Shown here: positions 9,591 through 19,457 of the stretch, one piece after another
Position numbering within the stretch: position 1 is the stretch's first letter
How the letters are laid out: every line of letters begins with the position of its first letter
Assembly (NCBI RefSeq): GCF_032050975.1
Contig: NZ_CP116967.1
Span: forward strand, 4,213,001-4,277,000
Direction: 5' to 3'
Length of the DNA stretch: 64,000 nt
DNA from: Candidatus Nitrospira allomarina
GTDB lineage: Bacteria > Nitrospirota > Nitrospiria > Nitrospirales > UBA8639
Notes under the pieces: generated by a model
What the model was told of the DNA's origin: nothing
Seen by the model: only the letters and a program-made list of their open reading frames with translations
The model's database searches: none
Position numbers and translations under genes: made by a program

Positions 9591-10316
9591 ATGTCAGCAG
9601 CAAGAGTCCTGCACAGATCCTGGGAACGTGTCCGAGAATTAGTGACTGGAGCGAGATCGATCGGTACTTCCTACACGATTGCCAGTGTTTGCGATCGTCT
9701 TATCCCTAATTCATTTTTCCGTATAGGGCATGAACTGCTTATGGAAATTGACCTTCATGGGACCATAGGTGCTGATAGAGAGCATGGGGAACTGATCTGG
9801 GCAGGATTGGATAATCTCGACTGGATCGTTCGATTTAAACCTTCGGCCCTCCTCACTCGAATAAAGCGTTCGGTGCTGCAAGATGAGCGACGAGTAATGG
9901 GCGATCGTGTCCTGCTGTTCAAACACGATGGGACATTGAGCGCGTATGTTTGGTTTCGCACAGGCCACTTTAAGGATGAGGTTGATGGCATTATCTATAC
10001 TCTGCCTTCGGGAACTGTTTGGCTATTTGACGGAAGAGTTGATACAGCACACCGCAGAAAGGGCCTGTATAAGAGATTGCTCAAGGCTGCGGCGCGTGAC
10101 CTTTCTGAAGCCGGATATTCGCGTATCGTGCTCGCAGTAGATTATTTAAACCGAAATTCCGTGCGGGGCCATTTATCGGTAGGCGCATCAGTGATCGGGC
10201 GTGTGTTCGTGATCAGGGTGCTCGGTCGTGGAGCCTGCATGGCAAAAACCAATACATCGTCTAAATTTAATTTAGACTTTAGCGGGCCAAACAACCATGT
10301 TGAGTTATTAATCTGA
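9591..10316 (+). CDS. GNAT family N-acetyltransferase
   Basis: 241 residues from ATG 9591, chosen over GTG 9567 because GGAGGG sits 7 nt upstream. The acetyl-CoA binding motif A is VDTAHRRKGLYKRLLKAAAR (the R..G.G/A pyrophosphate loop appears as RRKGLY), preceded by the beta4 strand WLFDGRVD. The N-terminal half is unassigned. GNAT enzymes move an acyl group from CoA to an amine. It sits between the formyltransferase and the EPS locus, so aminosugar or lipid acylation is plausible, but the substrate is unknown. Confidence 0.72.
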   Translation: MSAARVLHRSWERVRELVTGARSIGTSYTIASVCDRLIPNSFFRIGHELLMEIDLHGTIGADREHGELIWAGLDNLDWIVRFKPSALLTRIKRSVLQDERRVMGDRVLLFKHDGTLSAYVWFRTGHFKDEVDGIIYTLPSGTVWLFDGRVDTAHRRKGLYKRLLKAAARDLSEAGYSRIVLAVDYLNRNSVRGHLSVGASVIGRVFVIRVLGRGACMAKTNTSSKFNLDFSGPNNHVELLI

Positions 10317-10679
10317 GTGAGTCAAACCCAAAGTTGGTTAAAATCCCATCTGGCTCTCATGTAAATGCTAGGCAAACTGCGTGGGGGCTGTCCGCATGGT
10401 CTTCAAATTTCGTTTGGGGTGCCTCCGGCAGCTCGGGCACCTGTCCTAGCCCTGCTTCGCTTGATGGTTTTCGCAACCATATTCAAGAAGTGGCCCAATT
10501 CTACATTGGAGTGAAAATGACACCTTCCGTGAACGCCATCCCACCACAGTAGGGAGCTGCTGCAAATCTCAATAAACTTCAACCCATTCAAGCTATCGGG
10601 CGGCAAGCATAAACGGTACAGCGAGAAAGACGTATTTATCAAAAGACCAGTCCTACGGCCGTTATGTGAGGATCGGTGG
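10317..10679. other. Intergenic, nothing recognised
   Basis: About 360 bp between divergently oriented neighbours' 3' ends. Short frames exist but none has a ribosome site or a recognisable domain. Confidence 0.5.
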
Positions 10680-11798
10680 CTAGTGGAGTTGAATTCCGGT
10701 TAACTCCAGTACTTCTCGGGAAAGCCGGCCCAGGGTTTTCCTTTGAAACGCGTATCTTGTTACTGCCGCAAAAACGTTTGCGTAGAGAGGATTATTGCCT
10801 CGACAACAGAAATAATTCATGGAGGCTGTCGGCGACCAATCGCATTTGTATGTCCCGTACCCATCACCTAAGTCATACACTTCAAACCCGAGATCGTCAA
10901 AACCTCTACGAATCGTCTCTGTTAGGAGAAGGCGCATTGGTGAAAAACGGGAAAAATCCGGTTCAAAACCGCCTTGAAAGTACACATAACTCTTTCGATC
11001 CTTTACCATTAAGACAGCGGCCACTGTGGTGTCATTGGCTCGAAGCTGGACAATCTCAAAAAGATTCCGGTTTGTGCTATCTTGCATGGCTCGTTGAAGA
11101 AATGGAAGAGTTTGCCCCTGCAACAAACTGGACTGGCCCTTCGCGTCAAATCGTCGTAAATGAAGCTCAATGAGTTCACTCATGGCAGGGCTGAAGTCCT
11201 GCCACTTCACTACCCGGTACTCGATCGAATACTCTTTTACTAGTCGATTATGCGCTGAACGAAAAGCTTTTCGTCTTGCCTGTCCTAGGCGCTTGCTTTG
11301 ATCGGTGATAGAGGGATCATTTCTCAGCAATAGTCGTGGGCACTGAATCTGCGCCCAATTCTTCAGGAGAAGTGCCTTTGTGAAGGTTGACTCCTCTCCC
11401 AGGTGACGGAGATGGACTATGGTAGCTGGACCGAGGGAATCCATGAGAGATTCAGCAACTGCCAGGGCAAGTTCCTGATTTTCAGGCTCACAGAGTAGTA
11501 AATCATTGTAGATCGACATGCGGTGGGCAAGGAATTGCAGTGTAGAAATTCCCGGGATCGTCCGTTTGTCGATATACGTTGGTAGAATAGCTACTATCTT
11601 GCCATTTGATTCTTCTGCAACCCGGACATCTAAAGCGGCATGTTTTTGGAATCGGAGAACCTCATCACACCAGGTACGATTCCAGGTCCACGATTGAAAT
11701 ACCGATGGTCCATTTTTAGCGTTCTGGAATTCTTCCCAAATTGGCTTTATGCTGTCCAATTCTTCGTAGGTCCGGATTCTCTTGATCTTCAATTCCAT
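10680..11798 (-). CDS. FemAB/CelD-like GNAT acyltransferase (Acetyltransf_6 type)
   Basis: 372 residues. The opening RTYEELDSIKPIWEEFQ and SVFQSWTWNRTWCDEV match the PF13480-type N-terminal lobe. The C-terminal lobe carries a basic RQ/RR..AF+ helix region (GQARRKAFRSAHNRL), VYFQGGFEPDFSRFSPMRLL and YDLGDGYGTYKCDW, equivalent to the family's Y..G.d..y..+sPg..l and fDfg.G.e.YK..w signatures. These proteins transfer acyl or aminoacyl groups in cell-wall and EPS loci. It is the last gene of the EPS operon and a tandem homologue of the next upstream gene. Confidence 0.8.
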   Translation of the reverse strand: MELKIKRIRTYEELDSIKPIWEEFQNAKNGPSVFQSWTWNRTWCDEVLRFQKHAALDVRVAEESNGKIVAILPTYIDKRTIPGISTLQFLAHRMSIYNDLLLCEPENQELALAVAESLMDSLGPATIVHLRHLGEESTFTKALLLKNWAQIQCPRLLLRNDPSITDQSKRLGQARRKAFRSAHNRLVKEYSIEYRVVKWQDFSPAMSELIELHLRRFDAKGQSSLLQGQTLPFLQRAMQDSTNRNLFEIVQLRANDTTVAAVLMVKDRKSYVYFQGGFEPDFSRFSPMRLLLTETIRRGFDDLGFEVYDLGDGYGTYKCDWSPTASMNYFCCRGNNPLYANVFAAVTRYAFQRKTLGRLSREVLELTGIQLH

Positions 11799-11855
11799 GT
11801 CACAGTCTCCTGTAAAGCCATAAGGCCGGCAAGGACCATTGCAAGCGACTAGGAT

Positions 11856-13004
11856 CTATAGTTGTTTGTCGGAACTGCTCCCCAGGCGTCCAAGTTTACG
11901 CTGTAGCTTTTTAAGCACTTTATAATGTCTGATTTTTGAAATAATCTTCGCTCTTATGAAGTAATGAATTGTGGACTTCTTCTTTTGTGCATACATCCAG
12001 AGGTTGGAATACGGACAAACCAGTTTTGTCCATTGCAGCTTATATTCATCTGCCGCTCCCATAAAATCAATTTCACTGAATTTTTGGGAAATGAAATACT
12101 CGACGTTGTACCTCATTAATATTTTTCCTGGGGAAAACTGGCGATAGGTCAGGTCGTACCCAGACTTTAGTTCGTACACAGTACCACCCAAACAAATATT
12201 GTATTCAAAGGCTATGGGATGGTCATCGAGAAATAGAATCTTAAGATTCAGCCACCCACGGTGAGCAGCCGCTTTCGCAAAGGTTGCATAAAATCGCCCA
12301 TCCTTGCCTGAAGAAATATCAGTGCCCTCTTGAGCTTGCCAGCTCCGCTCGGATATTTTATAGATGATTTCGATTCCTGCATCTACGCTATCAGGGGTTG
12401 AATAATCTAATGTCTTGAGAATTCCACACCTCTGAATCTCTTTGATACCCCTGCGAACAGAATTTCGAAGATTTTTTGAAAGGTTTCTGTAATAGTTCTC
12501 CCAGTCTGTTTGAATAGGCAAATAAGGTGATTGGATACTGTTATCCCATATCCACCTACGTCCACTTTTCTGCAGGAAGACCTCTAATACCTGACTTGTC
12601 GTAGACTGCTTTCTCAAGCCCCGCAATTTCAATACATCCCATTCGTGTTCCGCCTCATAAAGATGCGAGAAGAGTGCCGCAACACACCGGGGTTGATCAG
12701 ATTGACCAATAATCATTTCATTGGGATTAGTGTCAGATATAAAGCCTAGCTGGACAAATGACATTCCATAGGCCCTGACGACAGTCCGTACAAGCGGCGC
12801 CAAACCGATAGGCTTGCCATTTTCCAGAAATAGGATGATATAAGGACTAATCGCTTCGGAAGACGCGTAGTACCACGAGCTAAACCATTCATATGTGGTC
12901 CACGGGGGACTAGTAGTGTTGGTTTTCCCCAATTCGTTCCAGACCGGGCGCAAGCAATCCAAATCCTGACTCGATCTCACTACCTGTATGTTCACTGGCA
13001 TCAT
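11856..13004 (-). CDS. FemAB/CelD-like GNAT acyltransferase, tandem paralogue
   Basis: 382 residues from ATG 13004 (ATG 13001 directly follows). A much longer open frame reaching 13472 is rejected because it would overlap the flippase gene. The N-terminus VRSSQDLDCLRPVWNEL and TYEWFSSWYYAS match the PF13480 lobe. The C-terminal lobe has NLRNSVRRGIKEI, then VYELKSGYDLTYRQFSPGKI and IDFMGAADEYKLQW, the family's signature strand with the invariant lysine. About 57 bp separate it from its downstream paralogue. A role in acylating the EPS repeat unit or its lipid-linked precursor is inferred from context. Confidence 0.8.
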   Translation of the reverse strand: MMPVNIQVVRSSQDLDCLRPVWNELGKTNTTSPPWTTYEWFSSWYYASSEAISPYIILFLENGKPIGLAPLVRTVVRAYGMSFVQLGFISDTNPNEMIIGQSDQPRCVAALFSHLYEAEHEWDVLKLRGLRKQSTTSQVLEVFLQKSGRRWIWDNSIQSPYLPIQTDWENYYRNLSKNLRNSVRRGIKEIQRCGILKTLDYSTPDSVDAGIEIIYKISERSWQAQEGTDISSGKDGRFYATFAKAAAHRGWLNLKILFLDDHPIAFEYNICLGGTVYELKSGYDLTYRQFSPGKILMRYNVEYFISQKFSEIDFMGAADEYKLQWTKLVCPYSNLWMYAQKKKSTIHYFIRAKIISKIRHYKVLKKLQRKLGRLGSSSDKQL

Positions 13005-13044
13005 CCTTTTATATGGGACCACGAGTGTTAAACCACAAATTCCT

Positions 13045-14550
13045 TTAGATCTGCCCCGTTTTTGTGGCTTGGTTGTTGGAAGGGCCACTCTGCATTTGAC
13101 GATGGTGCGATAGGTAGTTGAGAAGCAGTCGAAACTCCTCCTGTCGGATATCGCTGAAAAGAAACAGCACTCCACTATAAATGAGGACGGCACAAAGTAT
13201 CGTGACCGACAGTGGCAAACTGTTCCAAGCCACCAAGGGCAGCAGGAAAGTTGCGACCGCAGTGCTACTAATAACAATTCGTATTCCGACGTTCTGCCAC
13301 ACAAATAACGCCTTAAGCTGATAGCCAAGAAGCCCAATGAGCAGGAGTTCAGCCAGGAGCGTGGCTGCCGCTGCCCCTTGTAAACCAAATTCACCAATAA
13401 GCCAGTAGTGAAGAATGCCCCCAACGCACGCAACAAGAAATTGGCTTCTGGTGACTGCCTCCTGGCGATCACTGGCTATGAGAAAAACCCGCATGATACA
13501 TCTGAGAAATACCACCGGGACAAGCCAGGCGAGCCAACGGAGTATGACAATTGACTCAACAAACTCTAATCCATAAAGAAACTCGATCAATCTTGGTGCG
13601 ATCAGCCAAATACCCCCCGCCATTGGGAGACTAAGAACAATGGCCACGTTTAGCGTGGTTCTATAAAGCTCCTGCAACTGCTCCAGAGAACTGAGGTATA
13701 GACGGGATGCAATCGGTAAGATTGCGAGGCCGGCGAATATCGGCATGAACAACAGGACCACAACAAACCGATAGGCGACATTAAAGACCCCCGTGGCAAC
13801 GGCACTAAGCATGAACCCGATAAATATTAAGGCAACCCTGGATGAGAATAGATCCAACAGGGAATACAGGGCATAAGGGAATGCTTCGCCCAAGACTTGC
13901 CAGACACCGGCAGCCCTGACGGAAATACGAAGCGCACCACAACGCCTAAGGATTAAGTGGTACCCAAGTGCCACATGAAGAATGGTCATGACTGGCAGGG
14001 ATGATACTGCCAGTAGCAAGCTCCCACCCCAATAAACTATCACCATCCCTGCCAAAGCTGTTGTGATCCGAAGGGAGACCTCAAAAAGACTCGTGATGTG
14101 CATATCCTCCCAGGCGACAAAGACTGCTCCAAATCCCTCAACCAGAGTGAGAAAGACTTGATAGCCTCCGATCACAATAATGAGAAGCTTCATCTCATCG
14201 GAGAAGGGAAGCAGGGCGGCCATCACCAGCAACACAGATAAAACGATAACCGATAGCAAGAGACGAACTGCCAACAGGCGGCCATAGTAGGTCGTTACCT
14301 GATCCCTGTAGCGGCTCAGATTCTTTATGGACAAGGTTTGGATCCCGAAATCGGCCAAAACGGAAAGGACACCCGTCAAGGCCATTGCAAACGAATACTG
14401 CCCGATGCCCTCCTGGCCATAGGTACGAGCGAGAACAAGGAAGAACAGAAATGTGCCCCCATCAGCGAGGAGCTTACCGATGGTTAAATAGCCAAAATTC
14501 CGGAATATCCGTAATCCTGCCCCAGCATCGTTCTTGGCATTTTCATTCAT
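13045..14550 (-). CDS. Oligosaccharide flippase (Wzx/MOP superfamily)
   Basis: 501 residues, strongly hydrophobic with about 12-14 predicted membrane helices. The start FRNFGYLTIGKLLADGGTF and the TYGQEGIGQYSFAMALTGVL segment follow the polysaccharide_synt/Wzx pattern (..G...g.yf.a......l..fG). It would flip the undecaprenyl-linked repeat unit across the inner membrane. It lies between a polysaccharide deacetylase and the two GNATs in the EPS operon. No polymerase (Wzy-like) gene is recognised nearby. Confidence 0.87.
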   Translation of the reverse strand: MNENAKNDAGAGLRIFRNFGYLTIGKLLADGGTFLFFLVLARTYGQEGIGQYSFAMALTGVLSVLADFGIQTLSIKNLSRYRDQVTTYYGRLLAVRLLLSVIVLSVLLVMAALLPFSDEMKLLIIVIGGYQVFLTLVEGFGAVFVAWEDMHITSLFEVSLRITTALAGMVIVYWGGSLLLAVSSLPVMTILHVALGYHLILRRCGALRISVRAAGVWQVLGEAFPYALYSLLDLFSSRVALIFIGFMLSAVATGVFNVAYRFVVVLLFMPIFAGLAILPIASRLYLSSLEQLQELYRTTLNVAIVLSLPMAGGIWLIAPRLIEFLYGLEFVESIVILRWLAWLVPVVFLRCIMRVFLIASDRQEAVTRSQFLVACVGGILHYWLIGEFGLQGAAAATLLAELLLIGLLGYQLKALFVWQNVGIRIVISSTAVATFLLPLVAWNSLPLSVTILCAVLIYSGVLFLFSDIRQEEFRLLLNYLSHHRQMQSGPSNNQATKTGQI

Positions 14551-14652
14551 AGGACAGCAATTCTCTCACCCGCCCACATGGTTTTTCCTTACGATTCGGC
14601 AAAGCAACATCTTTACCCTTCCTCGTTATCTCATCAATGCCACAACTAGCCA

Positions 14653-15777
14653 CTACACTGCTCCACCGCATAGCCTCCATAATGGCCTGCGTCCAAGACC
14701 TGGAAGCCTAAAGATATACTTCGGTTGAAGCCGAGGAATTGGGAGCGGTTGGCTCGTGTCCTTATTCACGAATTGCGGCAGGAGGCTGCCCCAAGCGTTA
14801 GTGAGGTACCCGGCTGTGTGGGAAAGCTCGACAGCCAATGCAGATCCCCTGTACCAGGGAAAACAGAAATGCTGCGCACGGCTGCCTGGAAGCCTTGCTT
14901 CGATTGCGGCCTTCGATTCACATAGGTCGGTGAGAATCGCGTGTCGCTGCTCCCCGGCTGTTTCGAATCGTGCAGGAAGAAATTTCTCTTGGGCGTCCCG
15001 CACCACGGTCTTGAGTTGACGTCGCCAACCCCGACTGCGAAAGAAAGCCTCTCCACCATGGTCGGCAACGTGCCTGATGCACGCTTCTGAAATCTGCGTG
15101 TGTTCAATATACGCTGGATGGGCACCCATACGAGCGCTCCATTGGTAGATTGGCAAGCCCCAGGTCTTAATAAGGTCCGGGCAAAACCTATTCTTGTTTC
15201 CTGGATGAATCGGCGCAAGATCAGATTCCAGAAAAGAAGTCGAAATGCCGGGCCTCGTAAAATCCACAATTGTCGAGGAGATGGCGATACTATGGTGGTA
15301 TAGAGAGTGGGACTGGACGTCGATCACACCACTTTCATACATTTCGCGTATTTGTCGCCAGGTACAAAGAGCCAAGTCGGTATTGTGGTGTGGCAGGATC
15401 CCTCGTTCATCTGGAACACGCCCAGGAACGATGTAGGCGACGGCTCTTTGATTGAATTTACGGAGCAGGGGAAAGGCGATTGAGTAGAGGCTAGCTTGAC
15501 CATCATCGAACGTCAGTAGCACCTCACGGTCCTGTCTTGGAAATTCACCGATTACCCGTTGGTAATATTCATCTCCCGTTAAGGTTACATAGTGATTTCT
15601 GGCAATGAACTCCAAGGCCGGTTCGAGCGTGTCCCTTGAGACATCATGGAATTGAAATACCGGTATTTGTTCCGGTTGTACATCCGTGCGTACAAATGCC
15701 GGGTACTGTCCGAATCCCAATCCAAACAGTTCGTTACGGTTCTTCTCAAAGCTTCTCTTGAATTTCAGAATGATCAA
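14653..15777 (-). CDS. Polysaccharide deacetylase family protein
   Basis: The catalytic domain has VPVFQFHDVS, the LLTFDDGQASLYSIAFPLL NodB motif with the metal-binding Asp, and VQSHSLYHHS with the H...H metal ligands. NodB-type enzymes remove N- or O-acetyl groups from polysaccharide. The start is uncertain: there is no ATG near the start of homology, and TTG 15777, just after the stop of the upstream GT4 gene (8 bp), is the most reasonable choice, giving 374 residues. Earlier starts would overlap the GT4 gene. The C-terminal half (about 180 residues) resembles longer deacetylases in EPS loci and is otherwise unassigned. Confidence 0.78.
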   Translation of the reverse strand: MIILKFKRSFEKNRNELFGLGFGQYPAFVRTDVQPEQIPVFQFHDVSRDTLEPALEFIARNHYVTLTGDEYYQRVIGEFPRQDREVLLTFDDGQASLYSIAFPLLRKFNQRAVAYIVPGRVPDERGILPHHNTDLALCTWRQIREMYESGVIDVQSHSLYHHSIAISSTIVDFTRPGISTSFLESDLAPIHPGNKNRFCPDLIKTWGLPIYQWSARMGAHPAYIEHTQISEACIRHVADHGGEAFFRSRGWRRQLKTVVRDAQEKFLPARFETAGEQRHAILTDLCESKAAIEARLPGSRAQHFCFPWYRGSALAVELSHTAGYLTNAWGSLLPQFVNKDTSQPLPIPRLQPKYIFRLPGLGRRPLWRLCGGAV

Positions 15778-15784
15778 ATTATCA

Positions 15785-16894
15785 TTACGCAGGAGCGACG
15801 GCCCACTCCAACGCGTCCAATGTGGCTCTTGCCGTTTTTTCCCAGGAGAAACGCGCAGCATTTTCATACCCCTTGGCAATAAGGGATTGTCGGAGGTCCT
15901 CATCGGTCAACACTCGGACAATGGCATTCGCAATATCAGCCACGTCCAGTGGATCGACATACATGGCGGCATCGCCTGCTGCTTCGGGCATTCCTCCTGT
16001 ACGACTGGTAATTAAAGGGCAACCGCAAGCATTTGACTCGATATTTGGGAGTCCAAAACTTTCATAGTGTGAAGGAAACACTGTTGCGGCAGCGAGATTG
16101 TAAAACGCCACTAACTCATTCTGTGGGACATAGCCGGCAAAATGCACACTTTTCTTTAATCCCAGAGTCTCAATCGCATTCAGGTCATTCTGGTATTTCC
16201 AGCGCATCCCTCCTGCTACGACGAGGTGAATGTCCATATCCTTTCTCACTGTGGAAAACGCTTCCAATAACCGGCCAAAATTCTTACCCGGGTAAATATG
16301 CCCGGCGAACAGAATAAAACGCCGCGGAAGATTATATTTTGCGCTGACAAGCTCCAACTGTTCTGGATCACCGATAAATCGGAAAATGGGATCAGTGGCG
16401 AGATAGGCCACCTTTACTTTGCCCGGATCAATACCCATGTAAGAAATGATATCCTCTTTTGCTCGCCTCGATACCGCAATGATAAGTGAGGCCCGCTTGA
16501 GGTACTGCGGGTAAACTGTTTTAAAGAACCAGAGATCCGCAGACTGATGAAATTCCGGATGAACAAACCGCTCGGTCCCATGAAGCACCATGGCCGTTTT
16601 ACATCTTGCCAGGAACGGGATGGCGAATTTCGTGTGAAAGATCACGTCCAATTTTTCCCGGTGGGCATATCTCGGCACCGCCCATTGATCCCACATCCAC
16701 TTGCCTTTGGCAGGCAGGTACACTTCACGAACGCGATCCGTGCCCTTTAGCGATCCAAGATGAGCCTTGTTTGAATAAAGAATGTGATACTCGTTTCGTG
16801 CATCTAGATCCAACATCGAAGGAATGACGCTTCGGGTATACACACCGATTCCGCCGTTTTCCCCCCAGGTTCTGGCACATATACCTATTCTCAC
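15785..16894 (-). CDS. GT4 family glycosyltransferase
   Basis: 369 residues, GT-B fold. The N-terminal lobe is MRIGICARTWGENGGIGVYT with the glycine-rich loop. The C-terminal lobe has ILFAGHIYPGKNFGRLLEAF and the donor-binding E.......E motif in HYESFGLPNIESNACGCPLI. It adds a sugar to a lipid-linked or growing acceptor in the cytoplasm. Its ATG overlaps the ACP stop codon (ATGA-type overlap at 16891-16894), implying translational coupling. Confidence 0.9.
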   Translation of the reverse strand: MRIGICARTWGENGGIGVYTRSVIPSMLDLDARNEYHILYSNKAHLGSLKGTDRVREVYLPAKGKWMWDQWAVPRYAHREKLDVIFHTKFAIPFLARCKTAMVLHGTERFVHPEFHQSADLWFFKTVYPQYLKRASLIIAVSRRAKEDIISYMGIDPGKVKVAYLATDPIFRFIGDPEQLELVSAKYNLPRRFILFAGHIYPGKNFGRLLEAFSTVRKDMDIHLVVAGGMRWKYQNDLNAIETLGLKKSVHFAGYVPQNELVAFYNLAAATVFPSHYESFGLPNIESNACGCPLITSRTGGMPEAAGDAAMYVDPLDVADIANAIVRVLTDEDLRQSLIAKGYENAARFSWEKTARATLDALEWAVAPA

Positions 16895-17151
16895 GCGGAC
16901 GCCTCGTCAGGTAACGTCACTCCGTGCCTGATGAACAGCGCCTCAATTTGCCTGGATGAGGACAGGTCTGCGGCTTGTTCATCTTCAAGTGTCACACCTA
17001 ATATTTCTTCAAGCTCCATGATCAGGCGCAGATGATTAATGGAATCCCATTCGGAGAATTCCCGGCGTTGCAGATCGTCAATATCCGTGGGGATATCCAC
17101 CTGTAAGACGATTGACAGAAACTCGATCACCCTCGCATGTGTGTTTGACAT
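16891..17151 (-). CDS. Acyl carrier protein
   Basis: 86 residues, acidic and helical. The phosphopantetheine site is EWDSINHLRLIMELEE with Ser37. The ATG at 17151 has AAAGGA upstream. It lies between an acyl-activating ligase (18 bp away) and a GT4 (4 bp overlap). This ligase-ACP pairing occurs in exosortase-associated EPS clusters and suggests an acyl group is loaded on the ACP and transferred to a sugar. Confidence 0.92.
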   Translation of the reverse strand: MSNTHARVIEFLSIVLQVDIPTDIDDLQRREFSEWDSINHLRLIMELEEILGVTLEDEQAADLSSSRQIEALFIRHGVTLPDEASA

Positions 17152-17169
17152 GATGTCAGTCCTTTTTAT

Positions 17170-18720
17170 TTATTTTTTATGAAATGCAGCATGTGATTCC
17201 GCCTTGAGCTCGCGGTGCAGCATCTTGCCGAGACTGTTTTTCGGCAACGCGTCGACGGACTCGACATAAAATGGGACCTTGTGGCTCGGAAGATTTCGGG
17301 TACAATGCCGGGTCACGGCCCTAAGATCTGCAGCCGCCCGATCCCGAAAGACCACAAAGGCCTTGGCGACCTGGCCGAGGACACGATGCGGCACACCAAG
17401 GACAGCGACCTCGGCAACTTCTGTGAGTTCCCGTATGCAGTTTTCCACTTCCACCGGGGCATACTTTCTCCCGCCACAGTTTATGACGTCGGCTTTACGA
17501 CCGTGAAAGTAAAAAAGGCCTTCGGAATCTTTGTGGCCCATGTCTCCGGTTCTCATCCAGCCTCCTGGAGCAAATAACGCTTTTGTTTCATTAGGGAGGT
17601 TATGGTAGCCATGACACACGTGCGGACCCCGCACAAAAAACTCGCCCTCAATCCCGTCATCGACCACGCATCCGGCATCGTCCACAACGGACATTTCAAC
17701 ACCGGGTATCGGAACGCCAATGGAATCTGGATGCTTTCGAGCCATGGCGTCAGTAAGGATCGTGCAGGTGGAGGCCTCCGTCAGGCCATAGGAATTGACC
17801 AAATCCACCTCCGGGAAACGCGCTTTGATTTCCCAATGAGTTTTGGGGTCGATCGCCGCGCTGGAATTCATCAACAACCGCAAAGATGGCAGGTGATCGG
17901 CATTAAACTCTGGATAGACCATCAGCATTTTAAACGTGGCAGGAACCGCACGAAAGCAGGTCACAGCCTGCCCACGAATTCTCCCCACGAGGTCCGCAGC
18001 ATCGAATCGCTCCACCAGCACAATCTTGCCGCCCACCTCAACCATGGGTAGCATCTGGCTGACTAGGGCGCTTGAATGACTGAGTGGCATAACAATCGCA
18101 ATAACATCCTCGTGCCGATAGCCGAACGCTCGTCGTGCATTTCCGGACGCAGCTCTGGCATTGGCATGCGAGCGCATAGCACCTTTCGGATTGCCTATCG
18201 TTCCTGAGGTATACATGAGTTCCGCGATATCATCAGAGGCGGGAGACAATTCTACTGCCCCCGTAATGTCAGGAACGGCCGGCCCTTGCACCCACGTATG
18301 AAAACTTTCGACATGAGCCCCAACATCACCAACAGCTATGACACGTTCTAACGCGGGGAGAATATTCCATACATTCGCAAATTTTTCCCAAAGCGCCTGG
18401 TGGACGATAGCAAACCGTGCACCGGAATCCTCAAGGAGAAAGCGGATTTCCTCAGGTTTAAACCGTTCATCGATAGGATGAACGATTCCGCCAATCGCTG
18501 TCACCGCAAAATAGGTAAGCACGAACTCAACGCCATTTGGCGCCAATATTCCCACGACCTCCCCCGGTCGGACTTCCCATTGCCGGATCAACTGGCAAGA
18601 TAGGCGACGTATACGCCTGGCGAGTTCAGCATACGTCAATTGCTCTCTCTCCGTGACGAGCGCGATTTTTTCAGGCCACAGACGCTCCGCCTCAGACCAA
18701 ACCATGGGAAGTGTGTTCAT
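17170..18720 (-). CDS. Acyl-CoA/acyl-ACP ligase (class I adenylate-forming enzyme)
   Basis: 516 residues. The P-loop-like motif is LMYTSGTIGNPKGAMRSH, the adenine motif is VNSYGLTEASTCT, the hinge region includes GWMRTGDMGHKDSEGLFYFHGRKADVI, split as GWMRTGDMG and FYFHGRKADVI, and the catalytic lysine lies in LPKNSLGKMLHREL near residue 500. It activates a carboxylate with ATP and transfers it to CoA or, given the adjacent ACP gene, to the ACP thiol. Its ATG overlaps the stop of the upstream acyltransferase (ATGA, 18717-18720). Confidence 0.9.
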   Translation of the reverse strand: MNTLPMVWSEAERLWPEKIALVTEREQLTYAELARRIRRLSCQLIRQWEVRPGEVVGILAPNGVEFVLTYFAVTAIGGIVHPIDERFKPEEIRFLLEDSGARFAIVHQALWEKFANVWNILPALERVIAVGDVGAHVESFHTWVQGPAVPDITGAVELSPASDDIAELMYTSGTIGNPKGAMRSHANARAASGNARRAFGYRHEDVIAIVMPLSHSSALVSQMLPMVEVGGKIVLVERFDAADLVGRIRGQAVTCFRAVPATFKMLMVYPEFNADHLPSLRLLMNSSAAIDPKTHWEIKARFPEVDLVNSYGLTEASTCTILTDAMARKHPDSIGVPIPGVEMSVVDDAGCVVDDGIEGEFFVRGPHVCHGYHNLPNETKALFAPGGWMRTGDMGHKDSEGLFYFHGRKADVINCGGRKYAPVEVENCIRELTEVAEVAVLGVPHRVLGQVAKAFVVFRDRAAADLRAVTRHCTRNLPSHKVPFYVESVDALPKNSLGKMLHRELKAESHAAFHKK

Positions 18721-19457
18721 CCTTCTTTAACCTGCTTGCGTTTTTCGACGACACGAGCGGGGTTACCCAATACCACGGTCCAAGGCAGCACATCCTTGGA
18801 TACGACGGCACCGGCACCGACAATGCTGTTTTGGCCAATGGTCACCCCATCAAGGATTTTCGCACCGATTCCAATCCAGGCCCCGTCCTCAATCACAATC
18901 CCCTTCGACACCCGAGCCTGATGAATCACAGGCGTGTCGGGATCGTCATAGGCATGGCCGCCACCGAGCATATACGTGCCTGCTCCGATCGCAACATTGG
19001 AACCTATTGTCAGATGACTGCGGGAGACCAAAAAACAGAAAGGCCCAATGGAGACAAAATTGCCGATCGATATCGCAGAGTCATTACAACTGAGAATGCT
19101 ATTTCGCCCCAATAGGATTTGATCACCAAGAACGATGGATGAGCTCGGTCCTTTCGCATCGAGTACGACAGAGTCATCAATCATCACTCCCCGCCCCAAC
19201 CGGATTCGCTTAGGACAACGCAGCACGCCCCCCGCTCCGAAGACCGTCCCTCGACCGACGGCTTCCAGAAGGCCGGGATAGCATTTCCCCCGCATAAAAT
19301 AACCGATAGCACCCGGCAATCGACCAAGCAAACCCGTGTAGAGCTCGTATTTGGCCAAGGCCACAAGGGATTCCTTGCCAACAAAGATATTAAGGTATCG
19401 CCGATAGGGGGAAAGAGTGGCGTCCCCAAGCGATTCAACTAGCGGTCGCTCATTCAT
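18717..19457 (-). CDS. Left-handed beta-helix acyltransferase (hexapeptide repeat)
   Basis: 246 residues from ATG 19457, which has AAGGAG 7 nt upstream; a longer in-frame start at 19478 is less likely. The body is made of hexapeptide turns (SIGNFVSIG, TIGSNVAIGAG, VIEDGAWIGIGAKILDG, TIGQNSIVGAG) ending with the VLGNPARVV cap of the Maa/NodL-like family. The catalytic His is probably in GGGHAYDD. It would transfer an acyl group to a sugar hydroxyl or amine, possibly from the ACP made downstream. It heads the acyl-transfer group of genes. Confidence 0.88.
   Translation of the reverse strand: MNERPLVESLGDATLSPYRRYLNIFVGKESLVALAKYELYTGLLGRLPGAIGYFMRGKCYPGLLEAVGRGTVFGAGGVLRCPKRIRLGRGVMIDDSVVLDAKGPSSSIVLGDQILLGRNSILSCNDSAISIGNFVSIGPFCFLVSRSHLTIGSNVAIGAGTYMLGGGHAYDDPDTPVIHQARVSKGIVIEDGAWIGIGAKILDGVTIGQNSIVGAGAVVSKDVLPWTVVLGNPARVVEKRKQVKEG

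Noticed and set aside
11856-13472. Long start for the second GNAT gene
   Set aside because: The extra 156 codons overlap the flippase gene antisense-free in the same strand and carry no homology; ATG 13004 is used.
14653-15903. Deacetylase start at 15903
   Set aside because: It would overlap 118 bp of the GT4 gene and the extra residues do not resemble deacetylases.
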